From contig NZ_JAJOMX010000001.1 in NCBI RefSeq assembly GCF_024699925.1, positions 3,138,001 through 3,202,000 of the forward strand: 64,000 nucleotides of DNA, read 5' to 3'. Under the pieces are notes generated by a model. The model made no database searches. It saw only the letters and a program-made list of their open reading frames with translations, and was not told where the DNA came from. The position numbers and the translations under genes were made by a program. Positions 9,122-17,772 of this stretch are shown one piece after another. This DNA is from Mesorhizobium sp. J428 (lineage in GTDB: Bacteria; Pseudomonadota; Alphaproteobacteria; Rhizobiales; Rhizobiaceae). Every line of letters begins with the position of its first letter. The stretch's first letter is position 1.

Positions 9122-10191
9122 TGTCGTCATCCGCAGAAGTATCCTCCGCGCCGGGACGCGGTTTTGTCAGCGCCCAGCAGGTGGCCGAAAGGGCGGGAGT
9201 GTCGCGTTCCGCCGTGTCGCGCGCTTTCACGCCGGGCGCCAGCATCGCCGAGGAGACGCGCGAGAAGGTGATGCGCGCGGCCGGCGAGCTCGGCTACCAG
9301 GTCAACGACCTCGCCCGCGGGCTGCTGGCCAACCGCAGCCGGCTGGTGGGACTGGTCGTGACCAAGCCCGAAGTCGGCTTCCGGGCGCATCTGGTCGCAG
9401 CCCTCACGCGCATCCTGATCCGGCGGGGCAACATACCGTTCCTGATCAACACCGGCAGCTCCGAGCAGGAGGTGCAGGCGGCTCAGACCGCCCTGTTCGG
9501 CTATCGTGCCGAGGCGACCATCATCCTCTCCGGTTCGCCGCCGTCCTCGTTCGTCGAGCTTGCGCGCCAGAACGGACAGCCGCTCGTCGTGATCGGCCGT
9601 TCCGAGCCGGACTGCGATCACGTCGCGATCGACAATGCGGGCACGGCGCGTCAGGCGGCGGCGCTTTTCGTCGGCCAGGGCCTGCGCCGGCTCGGACTTG
9701 CGGGCTCCGCGTCCGGCACGCCCACCATCGCCGAGCGCGAGCGGGTCTTCGTCGACGAGGCGCGCAGGCTGGGCGCCAGGGTCATCGTCGCCCGCGGCAA
9801 GGATTCCGACTATGCCGGCGGCGGCGAGGCGGCGCGCGTCCTTTTCGATCGTCCGGACAGGCCGCAGGCGGTCTTCTGCGTCAACGACCTGATCGCGCTC
9901 GGCCTGCTCGACACTGCGCGCGGCCGGTTCGGCCTTCGCGTGCCGGGCGACGTGTCGGTGATCGGCTTCGACGACATTCCCGAGGCGTCGTGGTGCGCCT
10001 ACGATCTCACCACCTTCCGGCAGGACCCCGACGAGATCGCAGCCAGCGCCGTCGCGCATCTCGACCGGCGGCTCGCCTATCCGGATGCGCCGCCGTCGAC
10101 CGCATTTCTGGGCGCGCCGCTGATCGTCCGGGGCACCACCCCTCCGGGCCGGGCATCTCGCCCGTCGCCGCAATCGGAACAGTCGTCTTGA
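9121..10191 (+). CDS. LacI family transcriptional regulator
   Basis: The 356-residue product has an N-terminal helix-turn-helix (VAERAGVSRSAVSRAF, about residues 21-36), the hinge-like LGYQVNDLARGL, and a periplasmic-binding-protein-like effector domain ending in VIGFDDIPEASW. LacI regulators bind palindromic operators and release them when a sugar or phosphosugar ligand binds. The gene overlaps the permease stop by one base and the phosphatase start by four, so it is inside the operon it probably controls. A candidate operator is the palindrome at 4973-4984. Confidence 0.92.
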   Translation: MSSSAEVSSAPGRGFVSAQQVAERAGVSRSAVSRAFTPGASIAEETREKVMRAAGELGYQVNDLARGLLANRSRLVGLVVTKPEVGFRAHLVAALTRILIRRGNIPFLINTGSSEQEVQAAQTALFGYRAEATIILSGSPPSSFVELARQNGQPLVVIGRSEPDCDHVAIDNAGTARQAAALFVGQGLRRLGLAGSASGTPTIAERERVFVDEARRLGARVIVARGKDSDYAGGGEAARVLFDRPDRPQAVFCVNDLIALGLLDTARGRFGLRVPGDVSVIGFDDIPEASWCAYDLTTFRQDPDEIAASAVAHLDRRLAYPDAPPSTAFLGAPLIVRGTTPPGRASRPSPQSEQSS

Positions 10192-11003
10192 CCGCTCAAG
10201 CCTCCGGCATCGATACCCGCTCCCTGCGCGCGCAGGCCGTCCTGCACGAGGCCGGCAAGCTCGCGCTGTCGCATTTCGGCGCCCTGGCAAGCCTGCCCGT
10301 CGAGATCAAGCAGAACGGGCAGGACATCGTCAGCGCCGCGGACCGAGAGGTCGAGACGCTGGTGCGCGACCGGATCGCCGAGACATTTCCCGACGACGGC
10401 TTTCTCGGCGAGGAATACGGGCTCTCCGCCGGGTCTTCCGGTTACACCTGGGTCCTCGACCCCATCGACGGCACGAGCTGCTTCGTCCATGGCAGCCGGA
10501 GCTGGTGCATCTCCATCGCGCTGCTGAGGGGCGGGGAAACGGTCGCCGGGCTGATCCTCGATCCGAGCGCCGACGAGCTCTTCACGGCCATCTCGCGAGG
10601 TGGGGCCTTCCTGAACGGCCAGCCGATCGCGGTCGATCCGAGGACGGACATGCAGCATGGCCTGATCGGGGTAGGGGCCAGCTTCCGCATTCCGCCGCGC
10701 GCCGTCTCGGGCTTCATCGAGCGGCTGCTCGAACGGGGCGGGATGTTCGTGCGCAGCGGCTCCGGCGCGCTCAGCCTTGCCCATGTCGCCTGCGGCCGGC
10801 TCGCCGGCTATTACGAGCCGCACATCCATGCCTGGGACTGCCTCGCCGGGCTTTGCCTGATCCGCGAAGCGGGCGGCTGGACGGCCGAGTTCGCCGCCGA
10901 CGGCGACCTGCTGCGCGGCGGGCCGGTGCTGGGATGCCCGCCGCAGCTGCGCGAAAATCTCCTCGACCTGGTCGCCGCCACATCCGCGGAGCGCGCCACA
11001 TGA
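10188..11003 (+). CDS. Inositol monophosphatase family protein
   Basis: The 271-residue protein carries the family's metal and phosphate motifs: GEEYG, DPIDGTSCFVHG and, near the end, WDCLAGLCLIREAGG. Members hydrolyse inositol phosphates, histidinol phosphate, bisphosphate nucleotides or sugar phosphates with Mg2+. The best start is a TTG at 10188 overlapping the LacI stop (TTGA); no ATG or GTG lies close by in frame. It has no signal peptide, so it acts in the cytoplasm. Its position between an importer and a phosphodiesterase suggests it dephosphorylates an imported or internally released phosphomonoester. Confidence 0.85.
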   Translation: MTAQASGIDTRSLRAQAVLHEAGKLALSHFGALASLPVEIKQNGQDIVSAADREVETLVRDRIAETFPDDGFLGEEYGLSAGSSGYTWVLDPIDGTSCFVHGSRSWCISIALLRGGETVAGLILDPSADELFTAISRGGAFLNGQPIAVDPRTDMQHGLIGVGASFRIPPRAVSGFIERLLERGGMFVRSGSGALSLAHVACGRLAGYYEPHIHAWDCLAGLCLIREAGGWTAEFAADGDLLRGGPVLGCPPQLRENLLDLVAATSAERAT

Positions 11004-11746
11004 AGATCGTCCTCGTATCGGACCTGCATCTCGTCGCGCCCGGCGAAAGCCTGTTCGGCCTCGATCCGCTCAAGCACCTCGAGGACTGCATCGCCGACCT
11101 CAACCGGGTCCATGCGGACGCCGATCTGGTCGTCTTTTCCGGTGACCTGACGAACGATGGCGAGGCGTCAGCCTATGCCGCGCTCGCCGAACGGCTGGCG
11201 GATCTCGCCGCGCCCTATCGCCTCATGCTCGGCAACCACGACGACCGGGCCGCCTTCGCGGCCGCCTTTCCGCAGGCTCCGATGCAGGACGGCTTCGCCC
11301 AGTGCGTCGTCGACCTGCCTGGGTTCCGAGCGGTGCTGCTCGACACGCTTGAGCCCGGTCAAGTCGAGGGCCGGCTCTGCGAGACGCGGCTGGCGTGGCT
11401 GGACGGCGCGCTGGAAGGAGGGCGCGACACGCTCCTCTTCCTGCACCATCCGCCATTCGCCATCGGCGTGCCTTCGCTGGACAGCTCGCGCCTGCTCGAT
11501 GCGGATCCGCTGTTCTACGTCCTGCGGCGCCACGGCAACGTCCGCCATATTTTCGCCGGGCATGTGCATCGTTTCGCCGGGGGCATCTGGCGGGGCATTC
11601 CTTTCACCACTTTGCGGGGCACGAACCATCAGTCCGCGCTGAAGCTGGACGGCCCGCATGCCGTCAGCTTCGAGGCGCCGGCCTATGCGCTGGTGCTGGC
11701 CGACAGCGACGGCCTCGTCGTCCACATGCACGAGTTCCCCACGTGA
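11000..11746 (+). CDS. Calcineurin-like metallophosphoesterase (CpdA/GpdQ class)
   Basis: At 248 residues it shows the five metal-binding blocks of class III phosphodiesterases: DLH near residue 8, GDLTNDG, GNHDD, LFLHHPP and GHVHR. Relatives hydrolyse cyclic nucleotides or glycerophosphodiesters. It overlaps the phosphatase stop by four bases (ATGA) and is the last gene of the importer operon, so a phosphodiester substrate brought in by the transporter is the simplest reading. A weak seven-base hairpin (CGCCAGG/CCTGGCG, 11750-11774) follows. Confidence 0.88.
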   Translation: MKIVLVSDLHLVAPGESLFGLDPLKHLEDCIADLNRVHADADLVVFSGDLTNDGEASAYAALAERLADLAAPYRLMLGNHDDRAAFAAAFPQAPMQDGFAQCVVDLPGFRAVLLDTLEPGQVEGRLCETRLAWLDGALEGGRDTLLFLHHPPFAIGVPSLDSSRLLDADPLFYVLRRHGNVRHIFAGHVHRFAGGIWRGIPFTTLRGTNHQSALKLDGPHAVSFEAPAYALVLADSDGLVVHMHEFPT

Positions 11747-11862
11747 GAACGCCAGGAGACAACATCCCCTGGCGCCATCGCATCGACGGGTTCTGAGACC
11801 GGGCCGCCTCGGGCGGACGAACGCTTGAGCGCCGCCCGGTCGTATCCGGCGAGCCGATCGGC

Positions 11863-12165
11863 TCAGGCCTGGACCTCTTCCTCTTCGCCCTCTTCTTCCT
11901 CGTCGTCTCCCTGCTCGTCCTGCTCTTCGTCTTCCTCGTCTTCGTCAGCCTCGTCCTTCCAGGAAATCTGGAATTCGATTTCCTGCTGGCCGTCCTCGCG
12001 CTCGTGCTCGATCGAGAAAACGGCGTTGCCGGGGATCAGAACGGTCTCGTCTTCTATCTCGATCTCATAATCTTCGCCGGCTTCCAGAGTATCGGCAAGC
12101 CGGCGAAGCTCGACGATGAAGTCCTGAAGGGAGTAATTCTTCTCAATGTCGCGATCGGTCGTCAT
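11863..12165 (-). CDS. Amphi-Trp domain protein with poly-acidic tail
   Basis: The 100-residue protein has the short amphi-Trp domain: a helical start with LQDFIVELRRLADTLE, a strand region containing VLIPGNAVFSIEHE, and the closing IEFQISWK. The last 30 or so residues are almost entirely Asp and Glu. The domain's molecular role is unknown. The tail could be a spacer or mimic nucleic acid. It has its own leftward transcription unit, and a 14-base perfect palindrome, GAGCCGATCGGCTC (11851-11864), overlaps its stop. Confidence 0.75.
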   Translation of the reverse strand: MTTDRDIEKNYSLQDFIVELRRLADTLEAGEDYEIEIEDETVLIPGNAVFSIEHEREDGQQEIEFQISWKDEADEDEEDEEQDEQGDDEEEEGEEEEVQA

Positions 12166-12282
12166 GTCTTTTCTCCACAGAGGCCATCTGGCCCCGCAGA
12201 GAGAAACGAAGAGCTGTAAAGCTGCTGTGACACCGGGATGACTGTACGAAATTCCTTTCGAAAAGCCGCCCTTCGAGACCGG

Positions 12283-12462
12283 TTAGCTCGGATCGTCGCG
12301 GTGCACGTCGTGGACGGTCATGCCGATCGATTCAGGCGGCTTCACCAGCCACTTGCGGTGCTTCAGCGTCTTGCGCGTGTCCTAGTAGCCCGCATCCCAG
12401 TGTTCCCGCATCGACGTGCCGGAGAACTCGTAGTCCTTGGCGTCCCTCTCATAAACTTTTGC
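12283..12462 (-). pseudogene. Patatin-like phospholipase (DUF3734) C-terminal remnant
   Basis: Reading leftward from 12462, the frame gives KVYERDAKDYEFSGTSMR then EHWDAGY, a TAG stop at 12382-12384, then DTRKTLKHRKWL and GMTVHDVHRDD ending at a TAA (12283-12285). DYEFS-x-SM-x-EHW-x-AGY followed by DTxxTL is the C-terminal DUF3734 signature of patatin-like phospholipases. The expected residue at the stop is Glu (GYEDT), so one G-to-T change would make the TAG. The catalytic GXSXG domain is gone. It is a clear decayed fragment. Confidence 0.75.
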
Positions 12463-12539
12463 TCCGGCCGGTTGCCGGTGCTCGCGGCGAGACAGCAAGT
12501 TGCGTCCGGGTCCGCGGCGCAGCGCTTGGTGAGAAAATA

Positions 12540-12557
12540 CTGTCATTCAAACGTCAA
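12540..12557 (+). promoter_or_regulatory. Candidate Pho box upstream of the PstS-like gene
   Basis: CTGTCAT-TCAA-ACGTCAA has the 7-4-7 layout of PhoB sites. The first half matches the CTGTCAT consensus fully and the second matches four of seven positions. It lies about 150 bases before the phosphate-binding protein gene, a natural PhoB target. Confidence 0.4.
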
Positions 12558-12707
12558 CTATTGGCGCTACCGAATCCACGACTTCGCTAAGTCCTGAAGC
12601 GCGATCGCGCTCCGGTGTTGGGGACCGTGCCGGATCTACTTTTCCGGATCTGACGTGACTGTGCGTTTCACGCTTTCAGGCTGGCGCGCAGCCAAGAAAG
12701 GCGTGCC

Positions 12708-13796
12708 ATGATCGGTGTATTCCTCTCCCAGGCCCGAGGGCTGTCCGGAGTTCAGGGCGTTCTTGCCGCCGTTGCGGCACTCGCCGTTCTTGCCCTGCCG
12801 TCGCCCGCCCAGGCAGACCCGATCCAGGGCGCCGGCTCGACGTTCGCCGCGCCGATCATCAACCAATGGTCGCGGGATTATGAGGCGATCCGCACCGACG
12901 GCGGCGACTACACCTCACCCGACTGGCGGGTCGACTACGAACCCGTCGGCTCGCTGGCAGGCATCATGCGCCTCGCCCAGCCGGAGACGGACTTCGCTGC
13001 CACCGACGCGCCGCTGCCGCCGGAGGATCTGGCGAAGCGCAAGCTGGCGCAGTTCCCGATCGTCATGGGCGGCATCGTCGTGGTGGCCAACATCGACGGC
13101 ATCGGCGCCGGCCAGCTGCGCCTTTCCGGCCCGGCGCTGGCCGATATCTATCTCGGCAAGATCACCACTTGGTCCGATCCGGCCATCAAGAGCCTCAATC
13201 ACGACCTTGCCCTGCCGGACGCCCCGATCACCGTCCTGCACCGTGCGGACGGTTCCGGCTCGACCTTCACCTTTACCGGTTTCCTGTCGAAGGTCAGCCA
13301 GGAATGGCGGGACAAGCATGGCGCCGAGACCCTGATCGCATGGCCCGTCGGTCGCGGGGAAAAGGGCACGGGGGGACTGGCCGCCCTGTCCGCGGCGACC
13401 AGGAACGGCATCGCCTATCTCGAATACGGCCAGGTGGTGCGCGCCGGCCTTCCCTTCGTATCACTGCAGAATGCCAGCGGGGCCTTCGTGCGCCCTGAGC
13501 CGGCCGCCTTCCAGGCCGGCCTCGCGACCGTGACATGGGATGCCGCGCGCGGCTTTCATGCCGACACCACCAATCTCGCCGGAGCGGCGGCGTATCCGAT
13601 GGCGGTCGTGACCTATGCGGTCGTGCCGAAGGATCGCGGCCAGACGCGCATCAACCGCGTCCTGGATCTGTTCCGGGTCGCTTTCAGCCAGGGCGCGGAT
13701 AAGGCCTCCGCGCTCGGCTACATTCCCGTCGCGCCAGAACTCGCTGGCCAGATCGAAGCATACTGGGCCGAGAGCTTCGGCTCGGTGAACAACTAG
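12708..13796 (+). CDS. pstS: PstS-like phosphate-binding protein
   Basis: A 362-residue periplasmic protein with a signal peptide ending SPAQA and the mature start DPIQGAGSTFAAPI, typical of PstS. Ligand-contacting blocks are visible: GAGSTF, FAATDAPL and HRADGSGSTFTFTGFL, plus GVGRGEKGT-like text (PVGRGEKGTGG). It binds inorganic phosphate for high-affinity uptake. AAGAAAGG lies just upstream of the ATG. No pstC, pstA or pstB is nearby; the next gene is a Na/Pi symporter, so this copy either serves a Pst channel elsewhere or cooperates with the symporter. Confidence 0.88.
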   Translation: MIGVFLSQARGLSGVQGVLAAVAALAVLALPSPAQADPIQGAGSTFAAPIINQWSRDYEAIRTDGGDYTSPDWRVDYEPVGSLAGIMRLAQPETDFAATDAPLPPEDLAKRKLAQFPIVMGGIVVVANIDGIGAGQLRLSGPALADIYLGKITTWSDPAIKSLNHDLALPDAPITVLHRADGSGSTFTFTGFLSKVSQEWRDKHGAETLIAWPVGRGEKGTGGLAALSAATRNGIAYLEYGQVVRAGLPFVSLQNASGAFVRPEPAAFQAGLATVTWDAARGFHADTTNLAGAAAYPMAVVTYAVVPKDRGQTRINRVLDLFRVAFSQGADKASALGYIPVAPELAGQIEAYWAESFGSVNN

Positions 13797-13850
13797 GTTC
13801 GACAGACCAACAGGCTCTCTTGAGCCGCCCTCTCAGAATCGAGCACTCTC

Positions 13851-15584
13851 ATGGAAATCGATATCTTCAAGGATATTCTTGTGCCGGTCATCGGCGGGCT
13901 GGGCATCTTCATGCTCGGTCTCGAATTCATGGCCAACGGCATTCAGGCGCTGTCCGTCAACAGCATGCGCAATTTCCTCGCCAGGGCCGCGGGAACGCCG
14001 ATCAAGGGCGTGCTGGCCGGAACGCTGATCACGGGTGTCATACAGTCCTCGACCGCGATGACGGTCATGGTCGTCGGCCTCGTCAATGCGGGCGTGGTCG
14101 CGCTCAGGCCTGCTATCAGCGTCATCATGGGCGCCAATATCGGCACCACGCTCGGCAACGGGCTGATAGCCCTGCCGCTCGGTCCCCTCGGGCTGATCTG
14201 CGGCGGCATCTTCGCGCTGATCTACTGCTTCGCGAAGACCGAGAAAGTCCGCAACATCGCGCTCGCCTGCATGGGCTTCGCGCTGATCTTCTACGGCCTC
14301 AACCTGATGACCGGCGGCCTGCGCCCGCTACGCAACATGCCCGAGGTCATGGAACTGCTTCAGACGCTCAAGGCGGACTCGTATTTCAACCTGATCAAGT
14401 GCGTTCTGATCGCGGCCGCCATCACCGCGATGATCCACTCGTCCTCGGCGACCATCGGCATCGTCATGGGCCTTGGCGCGGCCGGCGTGCTCGACTGGAC
14501 GACGGCCGTCGCCTTCTCGCTCGGCGCAGACCTCGGCACCACGATCACCTCGTGGATGGCTTCGCTCAATCTGTCGAAGAACGCCAAGCGGGCGGCCTAC
14601 GCCCATATATCGTTCAACATCATCGGCGTATGCATCACTGTCCCGCTGTTCTTCATCTCTATCCAGGTTCTGCACTGGGCGATGGGTGCCTTCGGCATGG
14701 GCGATCCGGGCGTGGCGGTGGTCGTCGACGGCAAGGAGACTTTCCCGCTGGTGCCGGTGGCCGTAGGCCTCTACTCGACCGTCTTCAATATCTTCAACAC
14801 CGCGCTCCTATTCCCCTTCGTCGGTGTCTTCGAGCGTGTCCTGTCCCGCGTCGGCCGCACCGACGAAGAGGATGTCGAGGATTACTCGACTCCGAAATAC
14901 CTCGACAGCAAGCTGTCGGACGACTTCGCCAAGGCTGTGCCCGCCGTCCAGCAGGAGACCGCGCGCCACCTGCAGGCGGGCGCCATGTTCCTCAACATCG
15001 CGCGGGGCGACAAGAAGGCGCCGTCCGATCCGGGCGAACACTATCTCGCGACAGACATCCTCAGCCGCGACATCCGCAACTACACGGCCAATCTGATGAA
15101 GGAGGACCTGCCTTACGAGCAGCTCGACCTGATCGCTAGCCTCATCGAGGAGGCCGATTTCACCGCCGCGCTGACCGAATCGATGCACCAGGTCGCCCGC
15201 CGTGTGAAGCGCGAGAAGTTCTCGTCGCCGGCGCAGGCGATCGTCAACACGGCGCTCGACAAGCTCGACATGTCGCTGCGCGACATCATGCCCGACCATG
15301 GCATTCCCGATCCGCGGATGCCTGCCGGTCATGTCAGCTTCCCCGAGGTTGACGAACTGCGCGCCCGCACACTGGCCATGGGACCGAACGCGGGCGCCGG
15401 AGAGCGGGGCACGATCCTAGCGCTGCTCGGCTCCATCGAGCGCGCGGAGCTTCTGATCCGCCGCATCGACGCCGAGCGCAAGTCGGTCAACCGGCAGACC
15501 GTGGTGGCCCGCGCCGCCGCCCGCAAGGAGAACCGCGAACGGCCGATGGATGAGGGCACGCTGTCTCCTGTTCCGGCCGAATGA
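13851..15584 (+). CDS. Na+/phosphate cotransporter (NptA/YjbB family) with PhoU-like domain
   Basis: The 577-residue protein has the duplicated PNaS core with the QSST hallmark (GVIQSSTAMTVMV) and its second copy (MIHSSSATIGIVMG), within about eight to ten membrane segments spanning residues 1-330. From about residue 360 to 540 the sequence is helical and soluble with PhoU-like features. Family members move phosphate with Na+, inward or outward depending on conditions. It follows the PstS-like gene by 54 bases in the same direction and is probably co-transcribed, giving a compact phosphate-handling pair. Confidence 0.9.
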   Translation: MEIDIFKDILVPVIGGLGIFMLGLEFMANGIQALSVNSMRNFLARAAGTPIKGVLAGTLITGVIQSSTAMTVMVVGLVNAGVVALRPAISVIMGANIGTTLGNGLIALPLGPLGLICGGIFALIYCFAKTEKVRNIALACMGFALIFYGLNLMTGGLRPLRNMPEVMELLQTLKADSYFNLIKCVLIAAAITAMIHSSSATIGIVMGLGAAGVLDWTTAVAFSLGADLGTTITSWMASLNLSKNAKRAAYAHISFNIIGVCITVPLFFISIQVLHWAMGAFGMGDPGVAVVVDGKETFPLVPVAVGLYSTVFNIFNTALLFPFVGVFERVLSRVGRTDEEDVEDYSTPKYLDSKLSDDFAKAVPAVQQETARHLQAGAMFLNIARGDKKAPSDPGEHYLATDILSRDIRNYTANLMKEDLPYEQLDLIASLIEEADFTAALTESMHQVARRVKREKFSSPAQAIVNTALDKLDMSLRDIMPDHGIPDPRMPAGHVSFPEVDELRARTLAMGPNAGAGERGTILALLGSIERAELLIRRIDAERKSVNRQTVVARAAARKENRERPMDEGTLSPVPAE

Positions 15585-15596
15585 TCGACTGAAGCG

Positions 15597-15628
15597 ATGG
15601 TGTTGCCGCCAACAGGCGGCGACACCAT
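15597..15628 (+). terminator. Hairpin terminator after the phosphate genes
   Basis: ATGGTGTTGCCGCC and GGCGGCGACACCAT pair over 14 positions with one G-T wobble and an AACA loop. It begins 13 bases after the symporter stop. Only a weak T tract follows. Confidence 0.55.
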
Positions 15629-15692
15629 ATTGCGACAGCCAGATCGGAGCCGGGTTCCCTGACCTTCAATGGCACCGAACCCGGAGAGGCTT

Positions 15693-16676
15693 ATGAGCGT
15701 CGGTCTGATCGCCCTTCTCGACGATGTTGCGGCACTCGCCAAGGCGGCGGCCGCCTCGCTCGATGATGTGGCAAGTCAAGCAGCACAGGCCAGCACAAAA
15801 GCCGCAGGCGTCGTGATAGACGACGCGGCCGTGACGCCGCGATACGTCACCGGCTTCTCCCCCGCGCGCGAACTGCCCATCATCTGGAAGATCGCGCTCG
15901 GCTCGCTCCGGAACAAGCTGCTCTTCCTTCTGCCGGCCGCCCTCGCGTTGAGCCTGCTCGTGCCGCAGGCGATCACGCCCCTGCTCATGCTCGGCGGCCT
16001 CTATCTCTGTTACGAAGGTACGGAAAAGATCTACGAGCTTATCCTCCCGCATGCCGCCCATGCGCAGGAGGCCGAGATCGAGGGAGCGTCGCTCGACGCC
16101 CAGACATTCGAGGACCAGAAGGTGGCGGGTGCGATCAGAACGGACTTCATTCTCTCGGCCGAGATCATGACCATCACACTGGGCTCCGTGCCGGATGCCG
16201 GGCTGCCGACGCAGGCGGCGGTGCTGGCCGTGGTCGGCATCCTGATCACAATCGGCGTTTACGGCGTCGTGGCGCTGATCGTGAAAGTCGACGACCTCGG
16301 ACTGATGCTGGCACGCGGCTCGTTGCGCTCGCCCCTGGCCGGGCTGGCGCGTGCCGTCGGTCGCGGGCTGGTGCAGGGTATGCCCTATTTCCTGAAGCTG
16401 CTTGGAATGATCGGCACTGCCGCGATGATCTGGGTGGGCGGCGGCATCGTCCTTCACGGGTTCGAACAATATGGCTACGGCTGGCTGAGCCATATCCTGC
16501 ACGACGTCGGCGAGATGGCCGCACTGGCTGTTCCCGGCATCGGCGCTGTCGTGTCCTGGCTGGTTCAGGCCGCAGGCGCCGGCCTCACGGGCATCGCGAT
16601 CGGCGCGGTCGCGATTGCCGCCGCGAGCCTGCTGGTGTCGCCGATCCGTCGTTGGGCCCGGGCGCGTGCCGGGTAA
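15693..16676 (+). CDS. DUF808 (YedI-like) inner membrane protein
   Basis: A 327-residue membrane protein starting MSVGLIALLDDVAALAKAAA and containing SLDDVASQAAQASTKAAGVV then DDAAVTPRYV, the recognisable opening of the DUF808/YedI family. About six hydrophobic segments follow. ATG 15693 is preferred because GGAGAGG lies at 15683-15689; an ATG at 15669 would add eight residues. No biochemical role is established for the family. It stands alone, separated from the phosphate genes by a hairpin. Confidence 0.88.
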   Translation: MSVGLIALLDDVAALAKAAAASLDDVASQAAQASTKAAGVVIDDAAVTPRYVTGFSPARELPIIWKIALGSLRNKLLFLLPAALALSLLVPQAITPLLMLGGLYLCYEGTEKIYELILPHAAHAQEAEIEGASLDAQTFEDQKVAGAIRTDFILSAEIMTITLGSVPDAGLPTQAAVLAVVGILITIGVYGVVALIVKVDDLGLMLARGSLRSPLAGLARAVGRGLVQGMPYFLKLLGMIGTAAMIWVGGGIVLHGFEQYGYGWLSHILHDVGEMAALAVPGIGAVVSWLVQAAGAGLTGIAIGAVAIAAASLLVSPIRRWARARAG

Positions 16677-17043
16677 ATTCGCCGGCACCGCGTTCCGCTG
16701 ACCGGCCCGGCCGGCGCCCGATCGAAGAGCGATCTCAGGTTTCGGCTTTCCGGGAACCATTCCTTAGCCCGTGCGTTTTCTCCGTTCGACCGGACCATGG
16801 GAGGATGTCATGCAACCGATGTTGCGGAGCTTCCTGGCCGAAATTTCGGCCAGCTGGCTGAGAACCACAAAGCGCAAGCCGTTCCAGGCGACATCGATCG
16901 GCGGCGAGCAGGAGAGCGTCGGGCCGAAGGATCGACAGCCGACGCCGTCGCGGCGGTCTCAGACCGCATGCTACGTACCGCCGCCACCGCGCAGCGACGA
17001 TATTGCTTCGAACATGTAGAGCCTGCAGGCAAGCTCACGCAGT
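16677..17043. other. Intergenic stretch with no supported gene
   Basis: A plus-strand frame from an ATG at 16810 to 17019 would encode 69 residues with no recognisable domain. A second frame (16797-17090) has vaguely phasin-like text (HVEPAGKLTQSRS) but overlaps the GntR gene end and lacks a ribosome site. Neither is convincing; a degenerate phasin is possible. Confidence 0.35.
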
Positions 17044-17769
17044 CTAGATCTCGGCAAGTTTCGATCCGACCCGGTCGCGGCCTTCCGTGATGACCACCTC
17101 GACGGCAGCCGCCGCCTCATCCTCATCCTTTCGCAGGATGGCTCGCGCTATCCTGCGGTGCTTGTCTGCGGAACTGGACTGTCGTGCAGCTTCGCCGAAG
17201 GGGGAGCTGAGGCGGAAGCTGGTCACCAGGGCCGCCTCCACCAACGTGCCGACCGAATACATGAACGGGTTCTTGGACGCCTCGGCCAGCGCCATGTGGA
17301 AGGCCAGGTCGGCTAAAGCGAACTCCTCCAGCGACCTGGCGTTCTCCATCGCGTCGGCATGCGCGAGCATCTGTTCGACATCCTTTGGCGTCGCATGGCG
17401 GCAGGCGAGGCGCGCGGCGTAGGGCTCGAAGGCGAGCCGCATCTCGGCGAGATGGGTCATGAACCGGCTGTCGGCGCCGTTGTCGAGGTGCCAGCGCAGG
17501 ATGTCGGCGTCGAAGTAGTTCCAGGTCGACTTGTCCGTGACGCGTGTCCCGATGCGGGCCTTCGCGACGATCATGCCCTTGGCGGCCAGCGTCTTCATCG
17601 CCTCGCGCAGCACGGTGCGTGACACGCCGAAGCGGGCGGCGAGCTCGAAGTCTCCCGGTAGGGTTGAGCCGCGCGGATAGTCGCCGCCGACGATCGCCCG
17701 CCCGAGCGCGTCCACCACCAGCGCGTGGCTGTTGCGGACGCGTTCGCCGGTAATCGCCGCCTTGAGCAT
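17044..17769 (-). CDS. FadR-subfamily GntR transcriptional regulator
   Basis: The 241-residue protein has a winged helix-turn-helix (FELAARFGVSRTVLREAMKTL, roughly residues 45-65, then a wing with IGTRV) followed by an all-helical FCD effector domain with the metal-binding type residues in DLAFHMALAEASKN. FadR-type GntR proteins usually repress sugar-acid or fatty-acid genes until a small acid binds. It is the last gene of the leftward ytfQRT-yjfF operon, starting three bases after the yjfF stop. The AT-rich inverted repeat at 22547-22564, between this operon and the sugar-oxidation genes, is the likely operator. Confidence 0.9.
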   Translation of the reverse strand: MLKAAITGERVRNSHALVVDALGRAIVGGDYPRGSTLPGDFELAARFGVSRTVLREAMKTLAAKGMIVAKARIGTRVTDKSTWNYFDADILRWHLDNGADSRFMTHLAEMRLAFEPYAARLACRHATPKDVEQMLAHADAMENARSLEEFALADLAFHMALAEASKNPFMYSVGTLVEAALVTSFRLSSPFGEAARQSSSADKHRRIARAILRKDEDEAAAAVEVVITEGRDRVGSKLAEI

Positions 17770-17772
17770 GGC

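Larger units (their letters stand above)
12166..12707. other. Intergenic region with a decayed gene and a Pho-box-like site
   Basis: This 540-base stretch lies between the amphi-Trp gene and the PstS-like gene. It contains a minus-strand patatin remnant (12283-12462) and a Pho-box-like site (12540-12557), annotated separately. The plus-strand open frames here look like antisense of the remnant. I see no RNA gene. Confidence 0.5.

Noticed and set aside
12238..12597. 119-residue plus-strand gene before pstS
   Set aside because: It is antisense to the patatin remnant and shows no domain or ribosome site.
16797..17090. Phasin-like small frame before the GntR gene
   Set aside because: Similarity is limited to a few residues, there is no ribosome site and it overlaps the end of the convergent regulator.
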